NCBI GenBank assembly: GCA_004010535.1
Contig: RQYE01000005.1
Span: 124,001 to 188,000, forward strand
DNA: 64,000 nt
DNA from: Coriobacteriales bacterium OH1046
GTDB lineage: Bacteria; Actinomycetota; Coriobacteriia; Coriobacteriales; Atopobiaceae
Reading direction: 5' to 3'
Positions 46,415 to 54,511 of this stretch are shown piece by piece; within the stretch, counting starts at the first letter, position 1, and every line of letters begins with the position of its first letter. Under the pieces are notes generated by a model, which did not search any database, had not been told where the DNA came from, and was given only the letters and a program-made list of their open reading frames with translations. The position numbers and the translations under genes are program-made.

Positions 46415-47371
46415 ATGAAAGCCCGCGAGGATCTTCTCATCCGTGCTGCCGAGCTTTACTTCGATCAAGAACTCAGCCAGAATGACGTCGCGAACATCCT
46501 GGGGATTTCCCGTCCCACGGTCTCCCGCCTTCTCGACGAGGCAAAAGCCACCGGCATCGTTGAAATCCGCGTAAACAGTCCCATCGTCAAGAACCCTGCT
46601 CTTTCCGCCGAAGTTCGCAACCTCTTCGGATTGAAGGACGCCATCGTACTTAAAGGAACCTACGGCTATCAGCAGTCTCTCTTCAGATGCTCCCGTGCCG
46701 CGCTTTCTTTCTGCGAGACAATTCTTGAGCGTTCGATGACTATCGGAACTAGCTGGGGTGCAGTTCCAAGCTATCTCTGCGATATTCTCGAAACCTCCGA
46801 AATTGATCATTCCCTCTTCAACATAGATATTGTCCAAATGGTCGGGTGTCTGGGAACGGGCAATCCCGATGTAGATGGAATCACAATTGCCCTGAGGCTC
46901 GCGAAGGCCTTCGGCGGCACGTATTCCAATATCTACGCGCCCGTTTTCGTTCAGTACAAAGAAGTCTATGATTTCCTCCTCAAGGAGCCTCAGATTGCCC
47001 AGACCCTTAAGAAATGCGAGAATCTCGACATAGCTATCATGGGAATCGGCTCGTTCGACCGCTCGACCATTCTCCAGAAAGCCGGCTACCTCAGCGACAG
47101 CAGTCGGCAGGCGCTTATCGAGGCAGGCGCAGTGGGGCATCTGCTTGCACGCCCCTTCGATAAGGATGGGAATGAGATTTTTAACGACTCTCGCCATACG
47201 GTCGGCGCTCCCCTCTCCTCAACTCGAAACGCCAAATGGTCCATCTGCGTATCTGCCGCCGAGTTCAAGGCTCCCGCTCTCCACGCGGCGATTCTTGGCG
47301 GCTATACCAATGTCGTCGTTATCGATGAACCCCTCGCCACCGCACTCATCGCCCTCGGCAACAAGGCATAG
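46415..47371 (+). CDS. SorC family sugar-responsive transcriptional regulator
   Basis: The 318-residue regulator has an N-terminal helix-turn-helix (residues about 5-50, LYFDQELSQNDVANILGISRPTVSRLLDEAKATGIVEIRV) and a C-terminal sugar-phosphate-binding domain. That domain includes TIGTSWGAVPSYL, IVQMVGCLGTGNPDVDG, IMGIGSFDRSTILQKAGYL and AGAVGHLLARPFDKDGNEI. SorC proteins respond to phosphorylated sugars and often activate PTS operons. It is divergent from the EIIA gene and converges on the dehydrogenase gene, so it is the likely regulator of the whole island. Confidence 0.92.
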   Translation: MKAREDLLIRAAELYFDQELSQNDVANILGISRPTVSRLLDEAKATGIVEIRVNSPIVKNPALSAEVRNLFGLKDAIVLKGTYGYQQSLFRCSRAALSFCETILERSMTIGTSWGAVPSYLCDILETSEIDHSLFNIDIVQMVGCLGTGNPDVDGITIALRLAKAFGGTYSNIYAPVFVQYKEVYDFLLKEPQIAQTLKKCENLDIAIMGIGSFDRSTILQKAGYLSDSSRQALIEAGAVGHLLARPFDKDGNEIFNDSRHTVGAPLSSTRNAKWSICVSAAEFKAPALHAAILGGYTNVVVIDEPLATALIALGNKA

Positions 47372-47385
47372 CGCCGTACACATTC

Positions 47386-48432
47386 CTATGCAATCGATTC
47401 GTCTACCGCGATAACGGCTTTGACACCTCTACCATCGGCAGTCATCTCGAAGCCTTCGCGCCAGTTTTCAAGAGTAACGATTTTGGAGACAATCTTTTCG
47501 GGAATGACGAGGCCCTCTTCCAGAAGACGCAGCGCAGTCATCCAAGAGCTGGGCTTCTGGCTACGCGACCCGACATAATTGATTTCCTTGTGAAGAACAT
47601 AGTCGCAACGGATGGGTACCTTCTCTTCTGCGAAAACGCCCATTTGAATGACCGAACCCTTACGACGTGTGATTTCGAGCGCTTTATTTGCAGCGGGAAC
47701 TGCTCCAGAACACTCGAAGGAGACGTCCACGCCCTCGCCACCGGTCATCTCTTTCACAATCGCAGCAAGATCTTCGGTAAACTGGTCGACCGCGCGATGA
47801 GCGCCGTTGGCAAGGGCGATATCGAAACGTTCTTTATCGGATGTAAGGCCGGCAACAATCACCTTCGCGCCGCATGCCGTCGCAACCTGAGCGACCATCT
47901 GACCAATGGCCCCAACACCAAAGATACAGACAACCATGCCCTTTTGCACGTTACCCTTCTCGATCGTAGCATGAACGCCACAGGCCAGAGGTTCGGTGAG
48001 CGCTGCAGAGAGCATGCTGACATTACCCGGCAAGATGTGAACGCTCTCCTCGCGGGACACAAGGTACTCTGCCATCGAACCGTTAATCTGGGTGCCAATG
48101 CCCCACCTATTACTGCAGAGGTTATAGTCTTTAGTCATGCAGCTGGAGCAATGACCGCATGTTGAGAAGGTCGTCTCACTAGTAACCCTATCTCCCACCC
48201 TGATATTTTTCACGTCCCGACCAACCGCAACCACAACTCCTGAGAACTCGTGACCAAGGATCACGGGGGGCTTGGTCGACGAGTAGCTTCCATTGAAAGC
48301 GTGGATATCGGTTCCGCACACACCGGAGTACGCGACCTTGATCTTAATAAGATCTCCTGTTGCCTCGGGCTCAGGAACATCCTGATAAACCATGTGATCC
48401 TTGCCAGGATCCGTCTTGACTATCGCCTTCAT
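47386..48432 (-). CDS. zinc-dependent polyol-type dehydrogenase (MDR family)
   Basis: The 348-residue enzyme has catalytic-zinc ligands C39 in GVCGTDIH and H61-E62 in LGHEFSG, structural-zinc cysteines C92, C95, C98 and C106, and a Rossmann IFGVGAIGQMVAQVA. This is the pattern of sorbitol, galactitol-1-phosphate and L-threonine dehydrogenases. Next to a Gat-type PTS it most likely oxidises the imported polyol phosphate to a keto-phosphate. The start at 48432 follows GGGAGGG. It is divergent from the transketolase genes. Confidence 0.9.
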   Translation of the reverse strand: MKAIVKTDPGKDHMVYQDVPEPEATGDLIKIKVAYSGVCGTDIHAFNGSYSSTKPPVILGHEFSGVVVAVGRDVKNIRVGDRVTSETTFSTCGHCSSCMTKDYNLCSNRWGIGTQINGSMAEYLVSREESVHILPGNVSMLSAALTEPLACGVHATIEKGNVQKGMVVCIFGVGAIGQMVAQVATACGAKVIVAGLTSDKERFDIALANGAHRAVDQFTEDLAAIVKEMTGGEGVDVSFECSGAVPAANKALEITRRKGSVIQMGVFAEEKVPIRCDYVLHKEINYVGSRSQKPSSWMTALRLLEEGLVIPEKIVSKIVTLENWREGFEMTADGRGVKAVIAVDESIA

Positions 48433-48773
48433 GGTGCCCTCCCGCACATCTGAAAAACAATGACTTTTCTATTTTTACATTTGTTCTTATAAAAAAACTT
48501 TTGTTGTTACACAGATACATGAGAACAATGCGAAACCGTTGTGTAATTCCGCCAACGGTCATTATTTTGCTCTATCCGTTATTTCCTTTTACGTCGTATT
48601 ATATTGACTATATAAAGTTTTATACTTCTATTGAAGTGTATTGAGATGCGTGTTCTTTATTGAAATTATGTAAAATATAATAAACATATGTAATATCCTG
48701 CAGGACATATTTAGAAGAAGCGGAGGCTTTTTGGGCAGAGTTGGAAAACTCGAAAGCAAAGGAGAGGTGTAGC
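48433..48773. promoter_or_regulatory. AT-rich divergent promoter region
   Basis: This 341-bp spacer, much richer in A+T than its surroundings, separates the dehydrogenase and transketolase genes. On the plus strand TATAAT at about 48677-48682 has TTCTTT 17 bases upstream. ACTTC-TATT-GAAGT near 48627-48640 is a short palindrome that could bind the SorC regulator. No gene is supported. Confidence 0.5.
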
Positions 48774-49676
48774 ATGACGAAGCATCGGTATTCCAATAGG
48801 GAGATTGCCGTCGCTGCGACGCAGATTCGCAAGCGTATCCTCAAGTTCGCTCTCGAAAGGGGGGGATGCTATCTTACACAAGCATGCTCGTCCGCCGAGA
48901 TTGTCGCAACATTGTATATGCGCATCCTGAATATCGGACCTTCTATCGGTAATCCCGAGGCGCAGCCCTTCCCAGGTGTCCCTTCTCCGAGCAACATGGA
49001 CTACCCTAAGGGCTGGTTTTATAATGGCGAGCACACCCCCGAGAGGGATCGTCTCTTTGTATCCTGCTGCCACTATGCATCGGTTATCTATTGCGCGCTC
49101 GCAGCAACCGATCGTATCTCTGAAAGCGCCCTCGATAAATTCAACGTCGATGGTTGGAACATGGAGATGATTGGCGCCGAGCATTCACCCGGTTTCGAGA
49201 ATACCGCCGGTTCTCTCGGCCAAACAGTCTCCGCTGCAGCAGGCGTCGCCCATGCCTATAAACTCAAGAACTACGCAGGCCGTATCTTTTGCATGCTCTC
49301 CGACGGTGAACTTGAAGAAGGCCAAGATTGGGAGTGCTTCCAAACTGCCTCCTTCTATAATCTCGACAATTTCATTGTCATCGTCGATGTCAACCACCAG
49401 CAGCTCGAAGGTTGGACAAAGGATGTTATGAACATCGAACCCATCGAAAAGCGCTTCGAAGCATTTGGATGGAAAGCCCTCCGCATCAACGGGCACAATA
49501 TCAACGCACTCACTGCGGCAAGCGCCATTGAGCATCCAGACCAGCCGCTTGTTATCCTCTGCGATACAAACCCTGCACAGGGTATCCCCACACTCGATTC
49601 CATTGTCCCCAAACACTTCGTCACCATCAACGAAGGCAATCGATCGGCATTCCAAGCTGAATACGACCGCATGTAG
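48774..49676 (+). CDS. transketolase, N-terminal (ThDP-binding) subunit
   Basis: This 300-residue protein equals the PP domain of transketolase. It contains AVAATQIRKRILKFALERGGCYLTQACSSAEIVATLYMRIL, HSPGFENTAGSLGQTVSAAAGVAHAYKLK and the ThDP/metal motif MLSDGELEEGQDWECFQTASFYNLDNFIVIVDVNHQQLEG (GDG variant with N). The pyrimidine-binding half is in the next gene, so the active enzyme is a two-subunit complex. The start at 48774 follows AAAGGAGAGG; the in-frame ATG at 48741 has no such site. Confidence 0.92.
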   Translation: MTKHRYSNREIAVAATQIRKRILKFALERGGCYLTQACSSAEIVATLYMRILNIGPSIGNPEAQPFPGVPSPSNMDYPKGWFYNGEHTPERDRLFVSCCHYASVIYCALAATDRISESALDKFNVDGWNMEMIGAEHSPGFENTAGSLGQTVSAAAGVAHAYKLKNYAGRIFCMLSDGELEEGQDWECFQTASFYNLDNFIVIVDVNHQQLEGWTKDVMNIEPIEKRFEAFGWKALRINGHNINALTAASAIEHPDQPLVILCDTNPAQGIPTLDSIVPKHFVTINEGNRSAFQAEYDRM

Positions 49677-49709
49677 GCGGAAGCACACGAGGAGGAAGGT
49701 CATCTACTT

Positions 49710-50699
49710 ATGATAATCGAGACCAACAGGCACTCCGCAAATATCATGCGCCTTGCCGAAAAGCACCCAGAGATTTTGGTCCTATCCGCTGACCTCGGCA
49801 GCTCCTGCGAGATAAAGGAATTCAACCAAAAGTATCCCGATCGATATCTATCCATGGGCATCGCCGAGGAGAACATGGTGTCGTGGGCCGGAGGCTTGGC
49901 ACGCGAGGGCTTCCGCCCCTTTATCCATACTTTTGCCGTCTTCTGCTATCGCCGTGTGCTCGATCAACTTGAGATGAGCGTCGCATACCCCAACCTCCCT
50001 GTTGTCTTCTGCGGCTTTGTGCCAGGTATCACAACCCCGGGTGGCGTCACCCATCAGTCAACTAATGACGTCGGTGTCCTGCGCACTGTTCCCAACCTTG
50101 CTATTTTCGATGTGGGCGATGCAACCGAAATCGATTCTGTGCTCGACCTTGCATACGAGTATAACGGTCCCGTTTATATACGCCAGCTCCGCAAGGATGT
50201 TCCAAGACTCTTCGATGCTACTGAACCTATGCGTTTCAATCGTGCACGTGTGCTATCCGAAGGAACCGATATCGCCTTGCTCTCATCCTCCATTTGCACT
50301 GAAGAAGCCATGCGCGCCACCTTGGTACTCGCCAAGAAGGGCGTCTCGATCCAGCATCTGCACGTTTCAACTCTTAAGCCCTTCACCGACCCGCAAATCA
50401 TCGAAGCATGCAAGAAAGCCAGATACGGTGTCATCACTATCGAGAACCATACCACTGTCGGTGGTCTCGGCTCTGCCGTAGCAGACGTCATAGCAGCAAA
50501 CGGCATTGGAAAGCGTCTTGTCAAGATTGGCCTCAACGACACGTATGCCCATGGAGCTTCTAAGATGTACCTCATGAAAAAGTACGGTCTTGATGCCATG
50601 AGCCTCGTCAGCGCTATCGAGAACCTCATGGGCAAGAAGCTCGGTATCGAGGAAGAAGATCTCGAAGAAGTCCGTTTCGTCGATTACACGGCGGTCTAA
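49710..50699 (+). CDS. transketolase, C-terminal subunit
   Basis: This 329-residue protein carries the Pyr domain (LVLSADLGSSCEIKEFNQKYPDRYLSMGIAEENMVSWAGGLAREGFRPFIHTFAVFCYRRVLDQ, with the ThDP-activating Glu in GIAEENM) and the C-terminal regulatory domain. It completes the enzyme begun in the preceding gene, 33 bases upstream. Split transketolases occur in many actinobacteria and in sugar islands, where they can use unusual donors such as apulose 4-phosphate. Substrate is unknown here. Confidence 0.92.
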   Translation: MIIETNRHSANIMRLAEKHPEILVLSADLGSSCEIKEFNQKYPDRYLSMGIAEENMVSWAGGLAREGFRPFIHTFAVFCYRRVLDQLEMSVAYPNLPVVFCGFVPGITTPGGVTHQSTNDVGVLRTVPNLAIFDVGDATEIDSVLDLAYEYNGPVYIRQLRKDVPRLFDATEPMRFNRARVLSEGTDIALLSSSICTEEAMRATLVLAKKGVSIQHLHVSTLKPFTDPQIIEACKKARYGVITIENHTTVGGLGSAVADVIAANGIGKRLVKIGLNDTYAHGASKMYLMKKYGLDAMSLVSAIENLMGKKLGIEEEDLEEVRFVDYTAV

Positions 50700-50723
50700 G
50701 GACCCTACGGAAGGAATAGGCCC

Positions 50724-51404
50724 ATGTTCGAAGACGAAAAACTCGCATGCATAAAGGCGGGTATGCAGCTCGACCGCTACGGACTCATCTCGCTCGCAGG
50801 CGGCAACATAAGCATGCGCATGAAGTCGGGAGAAATTCTCGTCACTCCTTCAGGCATGATCTACGAGGATATGGTTGCTGACGATATGGTTGTTATGGCC
50901 CTTGACGGCGAGATCATCGAGGGCAAACGTAAACCCTCCTCGGATACCGCTGCCATCCTCCATATCATGCGCGAGCGCCCGGATATCAACGCTGTCATCC
51001 ACACCCATCAGCCTTTCGCCACCGCCATCAGCCTTATCGAAGACGAATTCCGTGCTGACCTCACCACGCTCGGCAACTCCTGTGGCGGCAATGTGCCTAT
51101 CGCTCCCTACAGCTCCCCCGGCAGTGAAGATATGGGCAAGGACACGGTCAAATACCTCGGCGAAGGCCATGCAGTCATTCTCGCCCACCATGGTGTTATG
51201 ACCTGTGGCAACAGCCTCAAACAGGCACTCAATGCTGCCGTCTATCTTGAAGAGTGCGCCAAGGGCTACCTTGCCGCACGTGCAATCGGACCCATTAAGC
51301 ACCTTACCAACGCCCAAATCAAGCAGACTGTTGAAATATATAAGTATGTCGGCCAAGGCCACGGCAATATTCCCGAGGAATTTCTCGGGCGCGAAGGCGT
51401 CTAG
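50724..51404 (+). CDS. class II aldolase/epimerase, AraD-like
   Basis: The 226-residue protein keeps the zinc ligands H93 and H95 (VIHTHQPFAT) and a later His in LAHHGVMTCG, plus SLAGGNISMR and TPSGMIYE for phosphate binding. At the position where aldolases have Glu it has D74 (KPSSDTAAIL), as in L-ribulose-5-phosphate 4-epimerase (AraD). An epimerase feeding xylulose 5-phosphate to transketolase would fit its place 24 bases after the transketolase genes. An aldolase or decarboxylase role remains possible. Confidence 0.85.
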   Translation: MFEDEKLACIKAGMQLDRYGLISLAGGNISMRMKSGEILVTPSGMIYEDMVADDMVVMALDGEIIEGKRKPSSDTAAILHIMRERPDINAVIHTHQPFATAISLIEDEFRADLTTLGNSCGGNVPIAPYSSPGSEDMGKDTVKYLGEGHAVILAHHGVMTCGNSLKQALNAAVYLEECAKGYLAARAIGPIKHLTNAQIKQTVEIYKYVGQGHGNIPEEFLGREGV

Positions 51405-52313
51405 TAGAACGTTTTTAATGAGTGGGATTACCGCCCCGTCGGCCGACAAAAAAAGCTCGGTCGGTTCCACTGGGTCGCCGACCATGCCACCTCGTCATCT
51501 CCATCGGGCGAGCCAACGCTTCATCTCCACCTGTCTCGACAAGGTCGACGTTGATCTCGACGAGGCAGAGATTGATGACCCAGACCTTGTCAACGTCGCT
51601 GATTGTAGATTGAGGCTGCACCTTAGCGCGTCCCCGAGCACTGCGAAGATCTCTCCTCCTGGTACTTGCACAAGCAGAACGATACGGTGCCGCAGTTCAC
51701 GCCGAGTCTTGCCGATAAGGAAGTCAACGTCTACCTTTATCGGCTAGGCCGCTCAAGAGTGACGGGATATAACGTGGTCTACGACGATGCGGGCCCCGAG
51801 CAGAAGCAGGTCCGCACCAAAAGATCACGTGTTTCCCGTACTCTATCGATGGATGCGGCTAGGAGGTGTGCACCAGCACTATTTCGTTTCTCGGCAAGCA
51901 GGATTGAGGATGATGGTATGAAGAGATGCCCCTTCTCGTATGCCCTTGTCGAGCAGCTCGCAAGCAATGATGCTCGTCAGCGATTCGGGCGAGAGGATGC
52001 TTATCGCATACAGCACAGGGATGCAAAGCCTTGTCGAAAGGCCTCGAAGCGAGCGGCAGCGCCATCGATCAGGTGACATGGGAGCTCTTCCAGAAGAATA
52101 GCAAGACGCACTTGTATTGAACGTGACGATCAACGAGCCCGCCGGCAGCCATGCAAACGTTGTCAACCCAAATGCGGCCACTCGGGACTTCCCGCTCAGA
52201 AGACCGGCAACGTGACGTCCGAAGTCGCTCCGATGCTTTAACAGAATCAGATCAAAGCTTGATCACACCCGGAGCATTCCCGTCTCGGACTTTTTCACCC
52301 GTCTAAAGGCACC
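51405..52313. other. 909-bp region of unrecognised, probably decayed sequence
   Basis: No frame here has a convincing start, ribosome binding site and familiar motif together. Short plus-strand stretches look protein-like, for example LHKQNDTVPQFTPSLADKEVNVYLYRLG near 51668-51750 and VTINEPAGSHANVV near 52122-52163, but they lie in different frames and end quickly. They may be pieces of a large secreted or surface protein gene. I could not identify the parent family. Confidence 0.5.
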
Positions 52314-53405
52314 TTAATCTCTCAGAAGGTAGCTTTTGAGATAGGGGATCGTAAACCTCACGGTTCCCGATGACGGAGCCTCGATCGCTCCCGCATCGAG
52401 GAGTCTCCTACGATACCGCTGCCCATAATCGGCCGAAACGCCCATCCGTTTCGCAACCTCCGAGGTCCTGCAGGTACCGCCAAGTTCCGCCATGGCACGC
52501 AGATACTTTCTGTCGGTCGGCGAGAGCCCGCTCAAGGTCGCCTCGCAGATATCGTTCTCGTACTCCCGCTGCGCGCTCTGCATGGCCTCCTCGAACAGGG
52601 CCTCGTCAACTTTGCCGCCATCGGCATAGGCGACAAGGTAATGACCGACAAGCTGCATAAGGTAGGGAGATCCGCACGTCGCCGCCGCAGCCCTCCTGCG
52701 GAGCTCCTGCGGGATCTCGACTCCGCTCGCCCTGAATGCCTTTCGGTAGAAAGCGTCGATATCGCCGGTTTCCAAGGGACCGAGCGTGACTTTCCGCGCC
52801 CGGTTGAGAAAGGTCAGGACCCGATCGTTCAGCGTACCGGATATGCTGGAGGGAAGGCCCGCAAGCACCATGGCGACATCGAGCTTCTCGCCAACCAGCT
52901 CCTGGTATGTCCCAACGAGCCTGCGGATCTCGGAGCTGTTGCCTTGCAACTCGTCGATCAGGATGAGCGTTCCCAACTTCTGCCTGGTCAGCTCCCTGCA
53001 GATCTTGGTGAGCTTGTACTCTGCACTCTTATCCTTTTCGTCATCCGAGAATTGCAGGCTCACTGAGAAGCCGAGTGCACCCACGCTGCCGCCCGACAAA
53101 CGAACCCGGCGGTTCCCCAGTTCTTCCACCCCATCGTCCTGGAGCTTCTCGACCACGCGCTCGACAAGCCCCTCGCGCACAGACGTAGGGCTGGCCACAA
53201 CGAATCCACGCTCCTTGGCCCGCTCGGCCAACTCCAACAGCATGACCGTTTTGCCATATCCGCGCTGGCCGAGCATGACGATCGCCCGCTCCTTGCTCCC
53301 CGGCCGGGAATCGAGCCCCCCAAGGAGGGTTGAGATCAGCGGCTCCCTCCCCACAAGCTGGGAGGGCCTGTTGCCGAAAGCGGGTGTGAACTCGAATCCT
53401 GCCAT
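52314..53405 (-). CDS. AAA ATPase (archaeal-ATPase type) with C-terminal winged helix
   Basis: The 363-residue protein has Walker A at residues 46-53 (GQRGYGKT), Walker B with LGTLILIDELQG, a sensor-like VAMVLAGLPSS, and a C-terminal winged-helix segment (LSPTDRKYLRAMAELGGTCRTSEVAKRMGVSADYGQRYRRRLLDAGAIE). These ATPases resemble STAND/ORC-like proteins often carried by mobile elements; function unknown. The start at 53405 has AAGGAG 9 bases upstream; the ATG at 53414 abuts it. An AT-rich stretch upstream holds its promoter. Confidence 0.8.
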   Translation of the reverse strand: MAGFEFTPAFGNRPSQLVGREPLISTLLGGLDSRPGSKERAIVMLGQRGYGKTVMLLELAERAKERGFVVASPTSVREGLVERVVEKLQDDGVEELGNRRVRLSGGSVGALGFSVSLQFSDDEKDKSAEYKLTKICRELTRQKLGTLILIDELQGNSSEIRRLVGTYQELVGEKLDVAMVLAGLPSSISGTLNDRVLTFLNRARKVTLGPLETGDIDAFYRKAFRASGVEIPQELRRRAAAATCGSPYLMQLVGHYLVAYADGGKVDEALFEEAMQSAQREYENDICEATLSGLSPTDRKYLRAMAELGGTCRTSEVAKRMGVSADYGQRYRRRLLDAGAIEAPSSGTVRFTIPYLKSYLLRD

Positions 53406-53662
53406 CTGGCCCATCTCCTTCTCATCAACTGCTTTTATTAATATCAATCGTTTCTATTTTTTTCTATTATATCGGTTCAATGCCCGATGGTTCAGACGAT
53501 GGACGATGGGCTGCGGGGCGGTCCAGCGCGATGTGCGCGCCGTCCGCTATCTAAGCCGCCACATCTCAATGCAGGAGAACAGGAAAACGTATGCGGAATT
53601 CGCAACTCGTAGCTTTGCCGTATCCGACAGGTCCCGTCCATGCTATGGTTATTGTATACAGA

Positions 53663-53735
53663 CGCGCTGTGACTGACGGAGATTCGCGGGCAACCGCGGT
53701 GGAGCAGCGCGTTACCTACCGCCGACCGTCTGGGC
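53663..53735 (+). ncRNA. ZTP (pfl) riboswitch aptamer
   Basis: All parts of the pfl/ZTP motif are present. P1 is CGCGCTG (53663-53669) paired with CAGCGCG (53705-53711), flanking TGACTGACGG and the conserved GGTGGAGC. P2 is CGCGG-GCAA-CCGCG. The 3' domain is CCGACCGTCTGGGC, matching the family core CCGCCTGGGC. The aptamer senses ZTP/ZMP, which build up when 10-formyl-tetrahydrofolate is short. The downstream genes purO and purH use exactly that pathway, and expression should rise when ZTP binds. Confidence 0.92.
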
Positions 53736-53766
53736 AAGCCATTTCATCTTTGGAATCGGCTTGCCC
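53732..53766 (+). terminator. expression-platform hairpin of the ZTP riboswitch
   Basis: GGGCAAGCC (53732-53740), whose first bases belong to the aptamer core CTGGGC, can pair with GGCTTGCCC (53758-53766) around 17 bases, followed by TTCG. Formation would break the aptamer, so ligand binding should prevent it. The U-tract is short, so termination may be weak. Confidence 0.75.
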
Positions 53767-53804
53767 TTCGCATATCGGGGCAGGCCACGAGGAGAGGAGC
53801 ATTC

Positions 53805-54440
53805 GTGCGCAAACTCACCGACCTGCTCGCCAGCAATCCCTACCCCGGCCGCGGCATCGTGGTGGGCAGGGATTGCGTGTACTACTGGATCATGGGCCGC
53901 AGCGCCAACAGCCGCAACCGCATCTTCTCGGCAACGGATGACGGCATCAGGACCGAGGCGTACAGGCCCGAGCTCGTGGAGGATCCGAGCCTCATCATCT
54001 ACCATCCCGTACGCACGATGGGCGACGCGCTCGTGATCACGAACGGCGACCAGACCGATACCATCGTGGAGAAGGGCTGCTTCCGCTGCGGCCTCATGAC
54101 CCGTGCATACGAACCCGATGCGCCCAACTTCACCCCGCGCATCTCAGCCATCCTGAACGCCGACGGTTCCTTCGAGCTCTCGATACTCAAACACCAGGAG
54201 AACGGTCGCTGCCTGCGCGAGTTCTTCGCCTACGAGGGTGCCGACGAGGGCGTGGGCTACTTCATATCGACCTACGAGGGCGATGGCAACCCGTTGCCAT
54301 CCTTCTCGGGCGAGCCGATCGAGGTCGAGCTTGCCGCACCCGAAGCGGTCTGGGCTGCCTTGGATGACGATAACAAGGTCTCGATGTACGCCAATGTGCA
54401 CGGCGCGGTCACGCTCTTCAACAAGCATCTCGGCGACTAG
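53805..54440 (+). CDS. purO: IMP cyclohydrolase, PurO type
   Basis: PurO closes the ring of FAICAR to give IMP, the last step of purine synthesis. The 211-residue protein shows the archaeal-type family sequence: NPYPGRGIVVGRD, YYWIMGRSANSRNRIFS, TNGDQTDTI, YEPDAPNFTPRISA and GYFISTYEGDGNPLPSFSGEP. The GTG start at 53805 follows GAGAGGAG. It lies behind a ZTP riboswitch and before the AICAR transformylase gene, so the two purine genes replace the usual bifunctional PurH. Confidence 0.93.
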   Translation: MRKLTDLLASNPYPGRGIVVGRDCVYYWIMGRSANSRNRIFSATDDGIRTEAYRPELVEDPSLIIYHPVRTMGDALVITNGDQTDTIVEKGCFRCGLMTRAYEPDAPNFTPRISAILNADGSFELSILKHQENGRCLREFFAYEGADEGVGYFISTYEGDGNPLPSFSGEPIEVELAAPEAVWAALDDDNKVSMYANVHGAVTLFNKHLGD

Positions 54441-54511
54441 CACCGAGAAGGATGATCGGCAATGGAAAGGGGCGCTCCCTTTCCATTCGATAAGGATTAA
54501 GGAGGATTCCC

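Noticed and set aside
53448-53660. Purine (guanine/adenine) riboswitch before purO
   Set aside because: There is no conserved three-way junction; the pfl/ZTP motif further on explains the leader.
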